DNA of 64,000 nt, from positions 22,501 to 86,500 of the forward strand of contig JAXCGZ010011619.1 of NCBI GenBank assembly GCA_037179515.1, read 5' to 3'. This DNA is from Halocaridina rubra. Taxonomy: Eukaryota; Arthropoda; Malacostraca; Decapoda; Atyidae. The notes under the pieces were generated by a model, which was not told where the DNA came from, ran no database searches, and was given only the letters and a program-made list of their open reading frames with translations. Below, piece by piece: positions 1-13,763 of this stretch (within the stretch, counting starts at the first letter, position 1; each line of letters opens with the position of its first letter). The translations under genes were made by a program, and so were the position numbers.

Positions 1-123
<123 letters not shown>

Positions 124-294
124 TAACACTACTGTTATCATAGTGTATAAAATGGTAGGAAAAGGCCCATTAAAGAAAACAACGTAAAGAAATGTATGAA
201 GTTATTATTAATTTATTGATCCAATTTGGTCACCTTTTCAAAGTACTTTGAGAAGGTGACAAGATTAGCTCACGAACGTAATAGGTACTTCAAT

Positions 295-552
<258 letters not shown>

Positions 553-560
553 TCTGTGTG

Positions 561-3357
561 TGATTACCTAATTGTGATTACCTAATTGTGTTTACGGGAA
601 AGAGTCCAAAGCTCGTATCTTCCCGTCTCCTGATCGGTTCAATTTTATACTTAGTGATACTTATCATACCTGTCCTTAAAACTATGGACTGAGATAGCAT
701 TAACAACCTCCTCGCTTACCGAATTCCAATTATCAACTACTCTTACACTGAAATAGTATTTCCATACATCCTGCAAAGAAGTTTTCTTACGAAGCTTCAA
801 ACTATGACCTCTAGTTCTAGAGCCTGCCATATCAAAATATCGATCCCTATCAACTCTATCATAACCATGAAGGACTTTAAAGATTGTCACCATATCCCCT
901 CAATCTTCTAGCTTCGAGTGATGGTAAGTCTAATTCCCTCAGTCTCTCATCATAACTGAGATTACGTATTTCTGGCACCAGTTTCGTGGAGTGTCTTTGA
1001 ACTTTTTCAGGCTTAGCTATGTGCTTTTTCAAGTGCGGATTCCAAAAGGGGGCTGCATATTCGAGTTTTGGCATCATATAGGTTACGTAAATATTTCTGA
1101 ACATTTCCTTGTCTATGTGCCTGAAGGCTACCCTTGCATTTGACAAGAAGGCATATGCTGCCCTTACAATGCCATTTATATGTATTTCTGGAGACAAATC
1201 GGCCAGTATGTTTACTCCTAGATCTCTCTCATTTTCTGTCTTTTGAAGTTGTACACTAGCCACCGAATAGTCAAGCTTGGGACTTCTTGCACTTGTACCC
1301 ATTCTCATTACCTTACATTTTGAAGTATTGAATTTCATTAGCCACTTTTCTGACCACTTATGCAGACTATTTAGATCTTCCTGAAGTTCTATACCATTTT
1401 TCTAGTTTCCTACTTTCTTTACAGTCTTTGCATCATCTGCTAACATATTCATGAATGAATTTACAGACTCTGGTAGGTCATTTACATATACAAGGAACAA
1501 AAGTGGCCCTAAAGCTGAACCCTGTGGAACTACACTGCTAAATCTTCTCCATTCAGACACTGAGTGTCTTACTCTAACCCTCTGTTCCCTTCCTTCTAAG
1601 TAAGTTTTTATCCATTCCATGACATTTCCACCTATTCTAGCCATTGATTGCAGCTTCCTATTAAGTCTCCCATGTGAAACAGTGTCAAACGCTTTCTGGA
1701 AGTCTAGGAATAAGCAATCTGCCCAGCCCTCTCTATCCTGTAAGATTCGGCTTACCTCATCATAAAATTCTAATAAGTTTGTTACTGTTGATCTACCTTT
1801 TCTGAAGCCATGTTCCCTCACTGACAAAAAGTTGAAGGATTCCAAGTGAAGAGAGATATGTTTCCTTAGTAGCTTCTCCATGACTTTGCAAATTATGCTG
1901 GTGAAGGAAATTGGTCTATAGTTCCGAGCCATATCCCTCCTTCCCTTTTTGAAGATAGGTATCACGCATGCTTGCTTCCAGCATCTTGGAGTCTCCCCTG
2001 ACTCCAGTGACTTTTTAAATATGATACTTAGTGCCACTGATATTGAGTTTGCGCATTTTTTAAATACATGCGGGGATATGTCATCAGGACCTGTAACTTT
2101 ATGAACATCTAACTCCATCAGCGCTATGCATACCTCTGTGGCTGTAAGGTTGATGTTCTCTAATACCGGCCCTTGAGCTTCTATCTCTGCAATCTGAGGG
2201 GGTGGGGGTATTTTATACTGTAAATACTGACTGAAACTCCTAGTTCAATTCTTTGCAGATCTCTTCATCCGTCTAAGTGATGCTTCCATCCACTCTCTTA
2301 AGCCTTAAAGCCCGTTCTTTTACCTTCAGTTTTTGTCTGATAAAGCTGTAGAAAAGCTTGGGACTTTCTTTAGCTTTCCTGGTAATGTCCCTTTCATAGT
2401 CTCTCTCTGCCTCTCTTCTTTCACTTAGGTAGTCATTTCTTGCTCTTTTGTAGCTTTGCCAGGCATTTATGCTTTTTCTCCTCCTATACCTTTTCCAGCA
2501 TTTGTCTCTCCACTCCTTAGCTCTTTTACACTCATTATCGAACCATTTCTCTCTGGCATGAATTTCACCTACTTTGGTGACAGTTATGCAGCAATCTACT
2601 ATCTTCCCATATTTCTCACAAAAGATGTCATACATTTCTTGTACAGATTTGTTGTAAAATAAGGTTCTCCAGCCAATAACTGCAAAAAGCTCATTCATTT
2701 TTATGTAATCTCCTTTCGAATAATTCCTCCTCATGTTCTCGGTGCCTCTACTCTCAGGCAGAATATCTTCAATGATATACTCCATCAACAACACACAGTG
2801 GTCACTCTTTCCAATTGGTGGTTCATACTCAATATTTTCAATATCCTACATATTGTCTGTGAATACTAGATCAAGTAGTGATGGCTCATCCCCACCCCTG
2901 GCCCTCGTTGGTTCCATTACATGTTGGTGTAGGAAATTCCCCTGTACTCAATTTAGGAATCTTGCCCCGAATGAGTCCTCACCACTGTGTGGGTCAAGAT
3001 TTATTCAATCTATCTCTTTATGATTAAAATCTCCCATAATCAAAATCCTACATTTTCTCTCCCTTGCCATGTTAACAACTTAGTTTATGATTTCAATAGT
3101 ACATATATGACTTTCCTCATAAACTTCTAGCCTATTCTGTTTCCTTGGTGGGTTATATACAACAGTTATTATAATGCTCTCTGACCCAGTATTTATGCGA
3201 GCAACAAGAAATTCCTTGAACTCAATTTCTATAGCCAAGTTTATTTCTTCAACTTTAATCCTTTCACTTATGAGCAGTGCTATCACTCCACCAGTCCTCT
3301 CAGCTTTCAACCCTTAATATTCTGAAGCCCTTAGGAAAAACTGTGACACTGTTTATG
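561..3357 (-). mobile_element. LINE-A copy 1, 5'-truncated in EN, decayed
   Basis: Minus-strand copy of the CR1/L2-like non-LTR retrotransposon. From the right it begins inside the EN domain (3080-3310), runs through the linker (2273-2794) and RT (1402-2118, with the fingers/palm, the PQGS motif and an LADD form of the FADD box), and ends with the C-terminal domain (651-1338) and 3' UTR. Frames are broken by several substitutions and indels, so it is not coding. Its 3' end has the family tail, two AATTAGGTAATCAC-like units, next to a short GTGTGTG run. The 5' truncation at 3357 abuts the 3' tail of copy 2 with no CA tract between them. Confidence 0.9.
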
Positions 3358-4081
3358 TAACTACCTAATTGTAATTACCTAATCGTGTTTACGGGAAAGA
3401 GCGCAAAGCTCGTATCTTCCCGTCTCCTGATCGGTTCCATTTTGTACTTAGTGATACTTATCATAGCTGTCCTTAAAACTATGGATTGAGAGAGCATTAA
3501 CTACCTCCTCGCTTAGTGAATTCCAATTATCAACTACTCTTACACTGAAAAAGTATTTCCTTACATCTTGCAAAGAAGTTTTCTTACCAAGCTTCAAACT
3601 ATGACCTCTAGTTCTAGAGCCTGCCATATCAAAAAAATCGATCCCTATCCACTCTATCATAACCATGAAGGAATTTAAAGACTGTCACCATATCCCCCCT
3701 CAATCTTCTAGCTCCGAGTGATGGTAAGTCTAATTCCCTCAGCCTCTCATCATAACTGAGATTGTGTATTTCTGGCACCAGTTTCGTGGCATGTCTTTGA
3801 ACTTTTTCAAGCTTAGCTATGTGCTTTTTCAAGTGCGGACTCCAAAAGGGGGCTGCATATTCGAGTTTTGGCCTCACATAGGTTACATAAATATTTCTGA
3901 ACATTTCCTTGTCCATGTGCCTGGAGGCTACCCTTATATTTGATAAGAGTGCATATGCTGCCCTTACTATGCCATTTATATGTATTTCTGGAAACAAATC
4001 TGTCTCTTGAAGTTGTACTCCCCCTACCGAGTAGTCAAGCTTGGGCCTTCTTGCACTTGTACCCATTCTCATTACCTTACA
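3358..4081 (-). mobile_element. LINE-A copy 2, 3' fragment
   Basis: Only the C-terminal part of ORF2 and the 3' UTR remain. The frame 3629-4072 matches the post-RT region but lacks about 20 codons around 4005, where sequence present in every other copy is missing, so an internal deletion is visible. The 5' truncation is followed by (GT)n at 4085-4110. Confidence 0.9.
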
Positions 4082-4084
4082 GTA

Positions 4085-4110
4085 TGTGTGTGTGCGTGTG
4101 TGTGTGTGTG
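4085..4110. repeat. (GT)n spacer between LINE-A copies 2 and 3
   Basis: An interrupted GT run (one GC variant) joins the 5' truncation of copy 2 to the 3' tail of copy 3. Confidence 0.95.
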
Positions 4111-5467
4111 ATTACCTAATTTGTGATTACCTAATTTGTGTTTACGGGAAAGAGCCCAAAGCACGTATCTTCCCGTCTCCTGATCGGTTCCATTTTAGAC
4201 TTAGTGATACTTATCATACCTGTCCTTAAAACTATGGATTGAGATAGCATTAACTACCTCCTCGCTTAGCGAATTCCAATTATCAACTACTACTACACTG
4301 AAAAAGTATTTCCATACATCCTGCAAAGAAGTTTTCTTACGAAGCTTCAAACTATGACCTCTAGTTCTAGAGCCTGCCATATCAAAATATCGAACCCTAT
4401 CCACTCTATCATAACCATGAAGGAATTTAAAGACTGTCACCATATCCCCCCTCACTCTTCTAGCTTCGAGTGATGGTAAGTCTAATTCCCTCAGCCTCTC
4501 ATCATAACTGAGATTGCGTATTTCTGGCACCAGTTTCGTGGCATGTTTTTTAACTTTTTCAAGCTTAGCTATGTGCTTTTTCAAGTGCGGATTCCAAAAG
4601 GGGGCTGCATATTCGAGTTTTGGCCTCACATAGGTTACATAAATATTTCTGAACATTTCCTTGACCATGTGCCTGAAGGCTACCCTTACATTTGATAAGA
4701 AGGCATATGCTGCCCTCACTATGCCATTTATATGTATTTCTGGAGACAAATCTGCCAGTATGTTTACTCCTAGATCTCTCTCATTTTCTGTCTCTTGAAG
4801 TTGTACTCCAGCCACCGAGTAGTCAAGCTTGGGCCTTCTTGCACTTGTACCCATTCTCATTACCTTACATTTTGAAGTATTGAATTTCATTAGCCACTTT
4901 TCTGACCACTCATGCAGATTATTTAGATCCTCCTGAAGTTCTCTACCATTGTTCTCGTTTTTTACTTTCTTCACAATCTTTGCATCATCTGCAAACATAT
5001 TCATGAATGAATTTACAGACTCTGGTAGGTCATTTACATATACAAGGAACATAAGTGGCCCTAAAACTGAACCCTGTGGAACCCCACTACAAACTCTACT
5101 CCATTCAGACACTGAGTGTCTTACTCCAACCCTCTGTTCCCTTCCTTCTAAGTAAGTTTTTATCCATTCCAAAACATTTCCACCTATTCTAGCCATTGAT
5201 TGCAGCTTCCTAATAAGTCTCCCATGTGGAACAGTGTCAAACGCTTTCTGGAAGTCTAGGAATATGCAATCTGCCCAGCCCTCTCTTTCCTGTAAGATTC
5301 GGCTTACCTCATCATAAAATTCTAATAAGTTCGTTACTGTTGATCTACCTTTTCTGAAGCCATGTTGCCTCACTGACAAAAAGTTGAAAGATTCCAAGTG
5401 AAGAGAGATATGTTTCCTTAGTAGTTTCTCCATAACTTTGCAAACTATGCTGGTCAAGGAAACTGGT

Positions 5468-5470
<3 letters not shown>
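4111..5470 (-). mobile_element. LINE-A copy 3, 5'-truncated, RT frame open
   Basis: The minus frame 4201-5457 is open for 418 codons from the truncation to the natural ORF2 stop. It carries the RT sequence GFRKGRSTVTN, the FLDFQKAFDT catalytic block, SGVPQGSVLGP and FADD, then the C-terminal region. It lacks EN, ORF1 and the RT N-terminus. Its 5' edge is at the GT tract 5471-5544. The preserved frame suggests a fairly recent insertion, but the copy is dead on arrival. Confidence 0.93.
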
Positions 5471-5528
<58 letters not shown>

Positions 5529-5544
5529 TGTGTGTGTGTGTGTG
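5471..5544. repeat. (GT)n microsatellite
   Basis: GT run with a single GG interruption at about 5521, lying between the truncated 5' end of copy 3 and the 3' tail of copy 4. Confidence 0.97.
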
Positions 5545-5883
5545 ATCACCTAATTGTGATTACCTAATTGTGTTTACGGGAAAGAGCCCAAAGCTCGTAT
5601 CTTCTCTTCTCCTGATCGGTTCCATTTTATACTTAGTGATACTTATCATACCTGTCCTTAAAACTATGGATTGAGATAGCATTAACTACCTCCTCGCTTA
5701 GCGAATTCCAATTATCAACTACTCTTACACTGAAAAAGTATTTCCTTACATCCTGCGAAGAAGTTTTCTTACGAAGCTTCAAACTATGACCTCTAGTTCT
5801 AGAGCCAGCCATATCAAAATATCGATCCCTATCCACTCTATCATAACCATGAAGGAATTTAAAGACTGTCACCATATCCCCCC
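5545..5883 (-). mobile_element. LINE-A copy 4, 3'-terminal fragment (tandem unit 1)
   Basis: Holds the last 80 codons of ORF2 (5633-5875) and the 3' UTR. It is nearly identical to copy 5 over its whole length and breaks off at exactly the same base. That indicates duplication of one insertion rather than two insertions. Confidence 0.9.
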
Positions 5884-5884
5884 A

Positions 5885-6228
5885 GTGTGATTACCTAATT
5901 GTGATTACTTAATTGTGCTTACGGGAAAGAGCCCAAAGCTCGTATCTTCTCTTCTCCTGATCGGTTCCATTTTATACTTAGTGATACTTATCATACCTGT
6001 CCTTAAAACTATGGATTGAGATAGCATTAACTACCTCCTCGCTTAGCGAATTCCAATTATCAACTACTCTTACACTGAAAAAGTATTTCCTTACATCCTG
6101 CGAAGAAGTTTTCTTACGAAGCTTCAAACTATGACCTCTAGTTCTAGAGCCAGCCATATCAAAATATCGATCCCTATCCACTCTATCATAACCATGAAGG
6201 AATTTAAAGACTGTCACCATATCCCCCC
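5885..6228 (-). mobile_element. LINE-A copy 5, 3'-terminal fragment (tandem unit 2)
   Basis: Second unit of the 345-bp tandem duplication (ORF2 tail 5978-6220). Both units share an altered 3' UTR stem, TTCTCTTC in place of the usual TTCCCGTC on the plus strand. Confidence 0.9.
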
Positions 6229-6230
6229 AG

Positions 6231-8532
<2,302 letters not shown>

Positions 8533-8610
<78 letters not shown>
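8533..8610. repeat. (CA)n microsatellite
   Basis: Pure CA run immediately upstream of LINE-A copy 7. The final ACA is shared with the element sequence (ACATGAGG), so the junction has microhomology. Confidence 0.98.
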
Positions 8611-8612
<2 letters not shown>

Positions 8613-10694
8613 AGGAGGAACTATCCGAAAGGAGATTACATCAAAATGAATGAGCTTTTTGCAGTTATTGACTGGAGAACCTTATTTTACAACAAATCTG
8701 TACAAGAAATGTATGACATCTTTTGTGAGAAATATGGGAAGATAGTAGATTGCTGCATACCTGTCACCAAAGTAGGTGTAATTCATGCCAGAGAGAAATG
8801 GTTCGATAATGGGTGTGAAAGAGCTAAGGAGTGGAGAGACAAATGCTGGAAAAGGTATAGGAGGAGAAAAAACATAAATGCCTGGCAAACCTACAAAAGA
8901 GCAAGAAATGACTACCTAAGTAAAAGGAGAGAGGCAGAGAGAGATTATGAGAGGGACATCACCAGGAAGGCTAAAGAAAATCCCAAGCTTTTCCACAGCT
9001 TTATCAGAGGAAAACTGAAGGTAAAAGAACAGGTTTTAAGGCTAAAGAGAGCGGATGGAAGCATCACTGAGACGGACGAAGAGATCTGCAAAGAATTGAA
9101 CAAGGAGTTTCAGTCAGTATTTACAGTAGAAAATACCCCACCCCCTCAGATTGCAGTGATAGAAGCTCAAGGGCCGGTATTAGAGAACATCAACCTTACA
9201 GCCACAGAGGTATGCAAAGCGCTGATGGATTTAGATGTTCATAAAGCTACAGGTCCTGATGACATATCCCCTCATGTGCTTAAAAAATGCGCAAACACAA
9301 TATCAGTGGCACTAAGTATCATATTTAAGGAGTCACTGGAGTCGGGGGAGATTCCAAGATGCTGGAAACAAGCAAATGTGATACCTATCTTCAAAAAGGG
9401 AAGGAGGGATACGGTTCTGAACTATAGACCAGTTTCCTTGACCAGCATAGTTTGCAAACTTATAGAGAAACTACTAAGGAAACATATCTCTCTTCACTTG
9501 GAATCCTTCAACTTTTTGTCAGTGAGGCAACATGGCTTCAGAGAAGGAAGATCAACAGTAACAAACTTATTAGAATTTTATGATGAGGTAAGCCAAATCT
9601 TACAGGAAAGAGAGGGCTGGGCAGATTGCATATTCCTAGACTTCCAGAAAGCGTTTGACACTGTTCCACATGGGAGACTTATTAGGAAGCTGCAAACAAT
9701 GGCTAGAATAGGTGGAAATGTCTTGGAATGGATAAAAACTTACTTAGAAGGAAGGGAACAGAGGGTTAGAGTAAGACACTCAGTGTCTGAATGGAGAAGA
9801 GTTAGTAGTGGAGTTCCACAGGGTTCAGTTTTAGGGCCACTTTTGTTCCTTGTATATGTAAATGACCTACCAGAGTCTGTAAATTCATTCATGAATATGT
9901 TTGCAGATGATGCAAAGATTGTGAAGAAAGTAAAAAACGAGAACAATGGTAGAGAACTTCAGGAGGATCTAAATAATCTGCATGAGTGGTCAGAAAAGTG
10001 GCTAATGAAATTCAATACCTCAAAATGTAAGGTAATGAGAATGGGTACAAGTGCAAGAAGGCCCAAGCTTGACTACTCGGTGGCTGGAGTACAACTTCAA
10101 GAGACAGAAAATGAGAGAGATCTAGGAGTAAACATACTGGCAGATTTGTCTCCAGAAATACATATAAATGGCGTAGTAAGGGCAGCATATGCATTCTTAT
10201 CAAATGTAAGGGTAGCCTTCAGGCACATGGACAAGGAAATGTTCAGAAATATTTATGTAACCTATGTGAGGCCAAAACTCGAATATGCAGCCCCCTTTTG
10301 GAATCCGCACTTGAAAAAGCACATAGCTAAGCTTGAAAAAGTTCAAAGACATGCCACGAAACTGGTGCCAGAAATACTCAATCTCGGTTATGATGAGAGG
10401 CTGAGGGAATTAGACTTGCCATCACTCGAAGCTAGAAGAGTAAGGGGGGATATGGTGACAGTCTTTAAATTCCTTCATGGTTATGATAGAGTGGATAGGG
10501 ATCGATATTTCGATATGGCTGGCTCTAGAACTAGAGGTCATAGTTTGAAGCTTCGCAAGAAAACTTGTTTGCAGGATGTAAGGAAATACTTTTTCAGTGT
10601 AAGAGTAGTTGATAATTGGAATTCGCTAAGCGAGGAGGTAGTTAATGCTATCTCAATCCATAGTTTTAAGGACAGGTATGATAAGTATCACTAA
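8610..10694 (+). CDS. LINE-A ORF2 fragment: linker, RT and C-terminal domain
   Basis: An open frame of 694 codons. The basic linker (about residues 1-190, rich in Arg and Lys) is followed by RT at about 230-480 with YRPVSLTS, FLDFQKAFDT (first catalytic Asp), SGVPQGSVLGP and MFADDAKI (catalytic Asp pair). The C-terminal region holds WNPHLKKHIAKLEKVQRHA and ends VDNWNSLSEEVV with [12 protein letters not shown] and ORF1 are missing, so it could not support its own movement by the usual route. The apparent start is an ATG at the truncation point or an upstream repeat codon and is not a natural start. Confidence 0.85.
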
Positions 10695-10786
10695 GTCTAA
10701 AAATGGAACCGATCAGGAGACGGGAAGATACGAGCTTTGGGCTTTTTCCCGTAAACACAATTAGGTAATCACAATTAGGTAATCAC
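8611..10786 (+). mobile_element. LINE-A copy 7, 5'-truncated after EN
   Basis: Begins at the linker between EN and RT, directly after (CA)n, and runs to the 3' tail with two AATTAGGTAATCAC units. No inactivating change is visible in its open frame. The next copy starts at once after the tail, so copies 7, 8 and 9 form a short head-to-tail series. Confidence 0.94.
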
Positions 10787-11410
10787 ATACATATAAATGC
10801 CATAGTAAGGGCAGCATATGCATTCTTATCAAATGTAAGGGTAGCCTTCAGGCACATGGACAAGGAAATGTTCAGAAATATTTATGTAACCTATGTGAGG
10901 CCCAAACTCGAATATGCAGCCCCCTTTTGGAATCCGCACTTGAAAAAGCACATAGCTAAGCTTGAAAAAGTTCAAAAACATGCCACGAAACTGGTGCCAG
11001 AAATACGCAATCTCAGTTATGATGAGAGGCTGAGGGAATTAGACTTACCATCACTCGAAGCTAGAAGAGTGAGGGGGGGATATGGTGACAGTTTTTAAAT
11101 TCCTTCATGGTTATGATAGAGTGGATAGGGATCGATATTTTGATATGGCTGGCTCTAGAACTAGAGGTCATAGTTTGAAGCTTCGTAAGAAAACTTCTTC
11201 GCAGGATGTAAGGAAATACTTTTTCAGTGTAAGAGTAGTTGATAATTGGAATTCGCTAAGCGAGGAGGTAGTTAATGCTATCTCAATCCATAGTTTTAAG
11301 GACAGGTATGATAAGTATCACTAAGTATAAAATGGAACCGATCAGGAGACGGGAAGATACGAGCTTTGGGCTCTTTCCCGTAAGCACAATTAGGTAATTA
11401 GGTAATCACA
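10787..11410 (+). mobile_element. LINE-A copy 8, 3' fragment with frameshift
   Basis: Starts in the C-terminal region of ORF2 (ACATATAAATG) directly behind the tail of copy 7. The frame 10856-11098 is broken by a seventh G in the G6 tract before ATATGG and resumes in another frame at 11082-11324. The 3' tail is slightly rearranged, with one AATTAGGTAATTAGGTAATC unit. Confidence 0.92.
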
Positions 11411-11420
11411 CACACACACA

Positions 11421-11744
11421 GTCTTTAAATTCATTCATGGTTATGATAGAGTGGATAGGGATCGATATTTTGATATGGCTGGCTCTAGAACTAGAGGTCA
11501 TAGTTTGAAGCTTCGTAAGAAAACTTCTTTGCAGGATGTAAGGAAATACTTTTTCAGTGTAAGAGTAGTTGATAATTGGAATTCGCTAAGCGAAGAGGTA
11601 GTTAATGCTATCTCAATCCATAGTTTTAAGGACAGGTATGATAAGTATCACTAAGTCTAAAATGGAACCGATCAGGAGACGGGAAGATACGAGCTTTGGG
11701 CTCTTTCCCGTAAACACAATTAGGAAATCACAATTAGGTAATCA
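11421..11744 (+). mobile_element. LINE-A copy 9, 3'-terminal fragment
   Basis: Starts at CAGTCTTTAAATTC after a CA run (11408-11420) and holds the last 67 codons of ORF2 (11451-11654) plus the 3' UTR and tail. It ends in a CA run at 11743-11757. Confidence 0.92.
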
Positions 11745-11757
11745 CACACACACACAC

Positions 11758-12570
11758 CGCGCGTTCAGTGACACACGGAACTGCTCCTCTTAAATTTTTA
11801 CTTGTGTTTCGAGTGACTAAGTGCTTAGTGGAAAACTTTACCATAATTTCCCTAAATCTGAAATCCTGCAGAGTATTGTGAGTACAAAACTTATATTTGT
11901 TGTATGACGAGACTGTCCAAAATATTAAAGGAAAAAAAATTGAGAACATTTTCGTGAGGGGAGAGAGAAGCTGCCGTCCAGCTCTGCCTTGAAGGAAATT
12001 TAGAAGAGTTTCCAGAGGTGAAGCCATCACATCACATTACCTAATTTTTTGTGTAAACTGGGGAAAGCTCGTAAGCCATTTACCTGATCCTGTAGTTCCA
12101 TATATTGTTAAAATCAGTATCCTTCCCATTTATATTAACTTGTTAGTTAGTTTGATACACGAAATAATTGAATAATTAAAAAAAAAAATACCAAATATCC
12201 ACCTGTCAACAGTACTGAGTTAAGTTGCCAAGTAGTACAGCTGTCTTATTTTCTTCATTTTTTTTTTTGCTTTTCTTTTAGCTTTCTCTATTACTATTTT
12301 TTTATTATTTTGTATATATATTGAGTTAAATGTAAAGTCTAATCCTGTGATAACATATCTTGGTTAGCAAGTGAGTTTATCAGTTAGGAAGAATATATAG
12401 CAGAAACAGGTGGGTGCCACCTCAGACACAGGCTCGAATTTTTCCTTCAGGTTTGACTTTTGTTTTGTTGCATTTTTTTTCTTTTTCTTTTTCTCCTTAA
12501 TTTACCATGGTCAAGTTTTTTAGTTAAGATGTGTGTTACCAGAAAAGAGATAAACTGAGTCACTAAATAG
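11758..12570. other. Spacer or possible LINE-A 5' UTR, no gene
   Basis: AT-rich with T-rich runs and no open frame of note. Part of it may be the 5' UTR of copy 10, but the only other copy reaching this far (copy 14) diverges upstream of about 12570, so the boundary cannot be set. At 12035-12101 there is a divergent inverted piece resembling the LINE-A 3' UTR. Confidence 0.5.
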
Positions 12571-12681
12571 CACTTATATGGAGATATAAAAATTCTGTGT
12601 GAAGCTTAATTAAAAGTTTTTCTCTTTTTTTTTCCTCTTTCTCATCTTCTTTCTATATTCTGTGAGAGGGAGAACATAAAA

Positions 12682-13761
12682 ATGACCCCATCTCTGTCCC
12701 AAACCTCTCCCATCCATGGGTCGGTAGGAGGGGTTGCCATTTGGAGACTTAAACAGAAAATCAAGAATTTAGAGGAAATGGTTATAAGCCTTGATGATAA
12801 AATTCGGAATATGGATGGGGAAATGAAAGAGAATGAAACACTCAGAGAGCAAATAAGATCTTTGGAGGAAGCAAATAAAGCACAAGGGCAGGAGAGAAAG
12901 GAACTAGAAAAAAGAATAAAGAAGCTGGAAGGGGAAAAGAGTCAACTAGAATCTAGAATTTCTAAACAAGAAGATAAAAACAAACAGCTGAATGACAACC
13001 TAAAGGAATTAGATGTTAGTTCACTGCTCTCTTCTGAGAGATACGAGATTGCTGCTTGGAATGTCCAGATTAAGGAAAACATTGAACAGTTCAGAAAAGA
13101 GTTCCAGGAGCTGAATATGGAACATGATGCCATGAAAACTTCCTTTGCTGATGCACTAAAGGGGAATGTGGCAGTAAAAGAGGCTGTAAAATTGGTGGCA
13201 CTGGAAAACATACAAACAGTTGACTATAAAGAGACAGTAATCAAAAAAATTAAAGACGTTGTGATGGAAAGGGCAAACCGACTCATCAGACAGGCACTTG
13301 ATAAGGAGAAGACAGTGGTAATCTCAGGCATAAGCGAATCCCAGGAGCCAACATGGCAGGGGAGACTTGAAGAAAATAAAGCTAGGGTTGTAGACCTGAT
13401 AAGAAAGCTTGGAGTAGTATGTGGTCCTGAGGATATTGTAAACATACACCAACTAGGTAAATACTCGAGGGAAGGAAAGCCAAGACCAACAAAAGTAACC
13501 TTTGAGAGAGGGGAAACATGTAGGGAAATATTGTTGAGAAAAAAAAGTCTAAAAGACCTTCAAGAATTCAAATAAGTGTTCATTAGACGATACAGAACAC
13601 AGGAAGAGATGGGAAAGATAAAAAACTTGTTGCAAGAGGCAAGAAGGTTAAATGATGAAAGAAATGAAGAAGAGAAGAAAAATTTTCATTACAGAGTTCT
13701 TCCAGACAAAGGGGAGATAAAGAAGATAATGACAGAAGATCAGGGGATGGGGCCTCATTAA
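12682..13761 (+). pseudogene. LINE-A ORF1 (coiled coil plus RRM-like), one nonsense codon
   Basis: About 360 codons. Residues about 15-115 form a long charged coiled coil with repeated leucines (for example IRSLEEANKAQGQERKELEK). Residues about 210-300 read KTVVISGISESQEPTW, then DIVNIHQLGKYSREGKPRP and TKVTFER, which is the layout of the RRM-like domain in L1-type ORF1 proteins. A basic C-terminal region with RYRTQEEMGKIKNLLQEA follows. Such proteins bind element RNA as multimers. A TAA at 13573-13575 interrupts it; copies 14 and 16 have Glu there, so it is a point mutation and the frame resumes directly after. The ATG at 12682 follows ACATAAAA and has an equivalent in copy 14. The last about 30 codons overlap ORF2 in the -1 frame. 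Confidence 0.85.
13680..13686 (+). promoter_or_regulatory. Candidate -1 frameshift heptamer A AAT TTT
   Basis: In the ORF1 frame the sequence reads AAA AAT TTT, giving the X XXY YYZ heptamer A AAT TTT. It lies within the window where ORF1 (frame 0) and ORF2 (frame -1) are both open. No downstream pseudoknot was identified by eye. Confidence 0.5.
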
Positions 13762-13763
13762 GA

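Noticed and set aside
9740..10203. Antisense frames repeated beside each LINE-A copy (Phe-rich and Leu-rich, about 60-96 codons)
   Set aside because: They recur at the same place opposite RT, EN and linker coding sequence in every copy, so they are shadows of ORF2.
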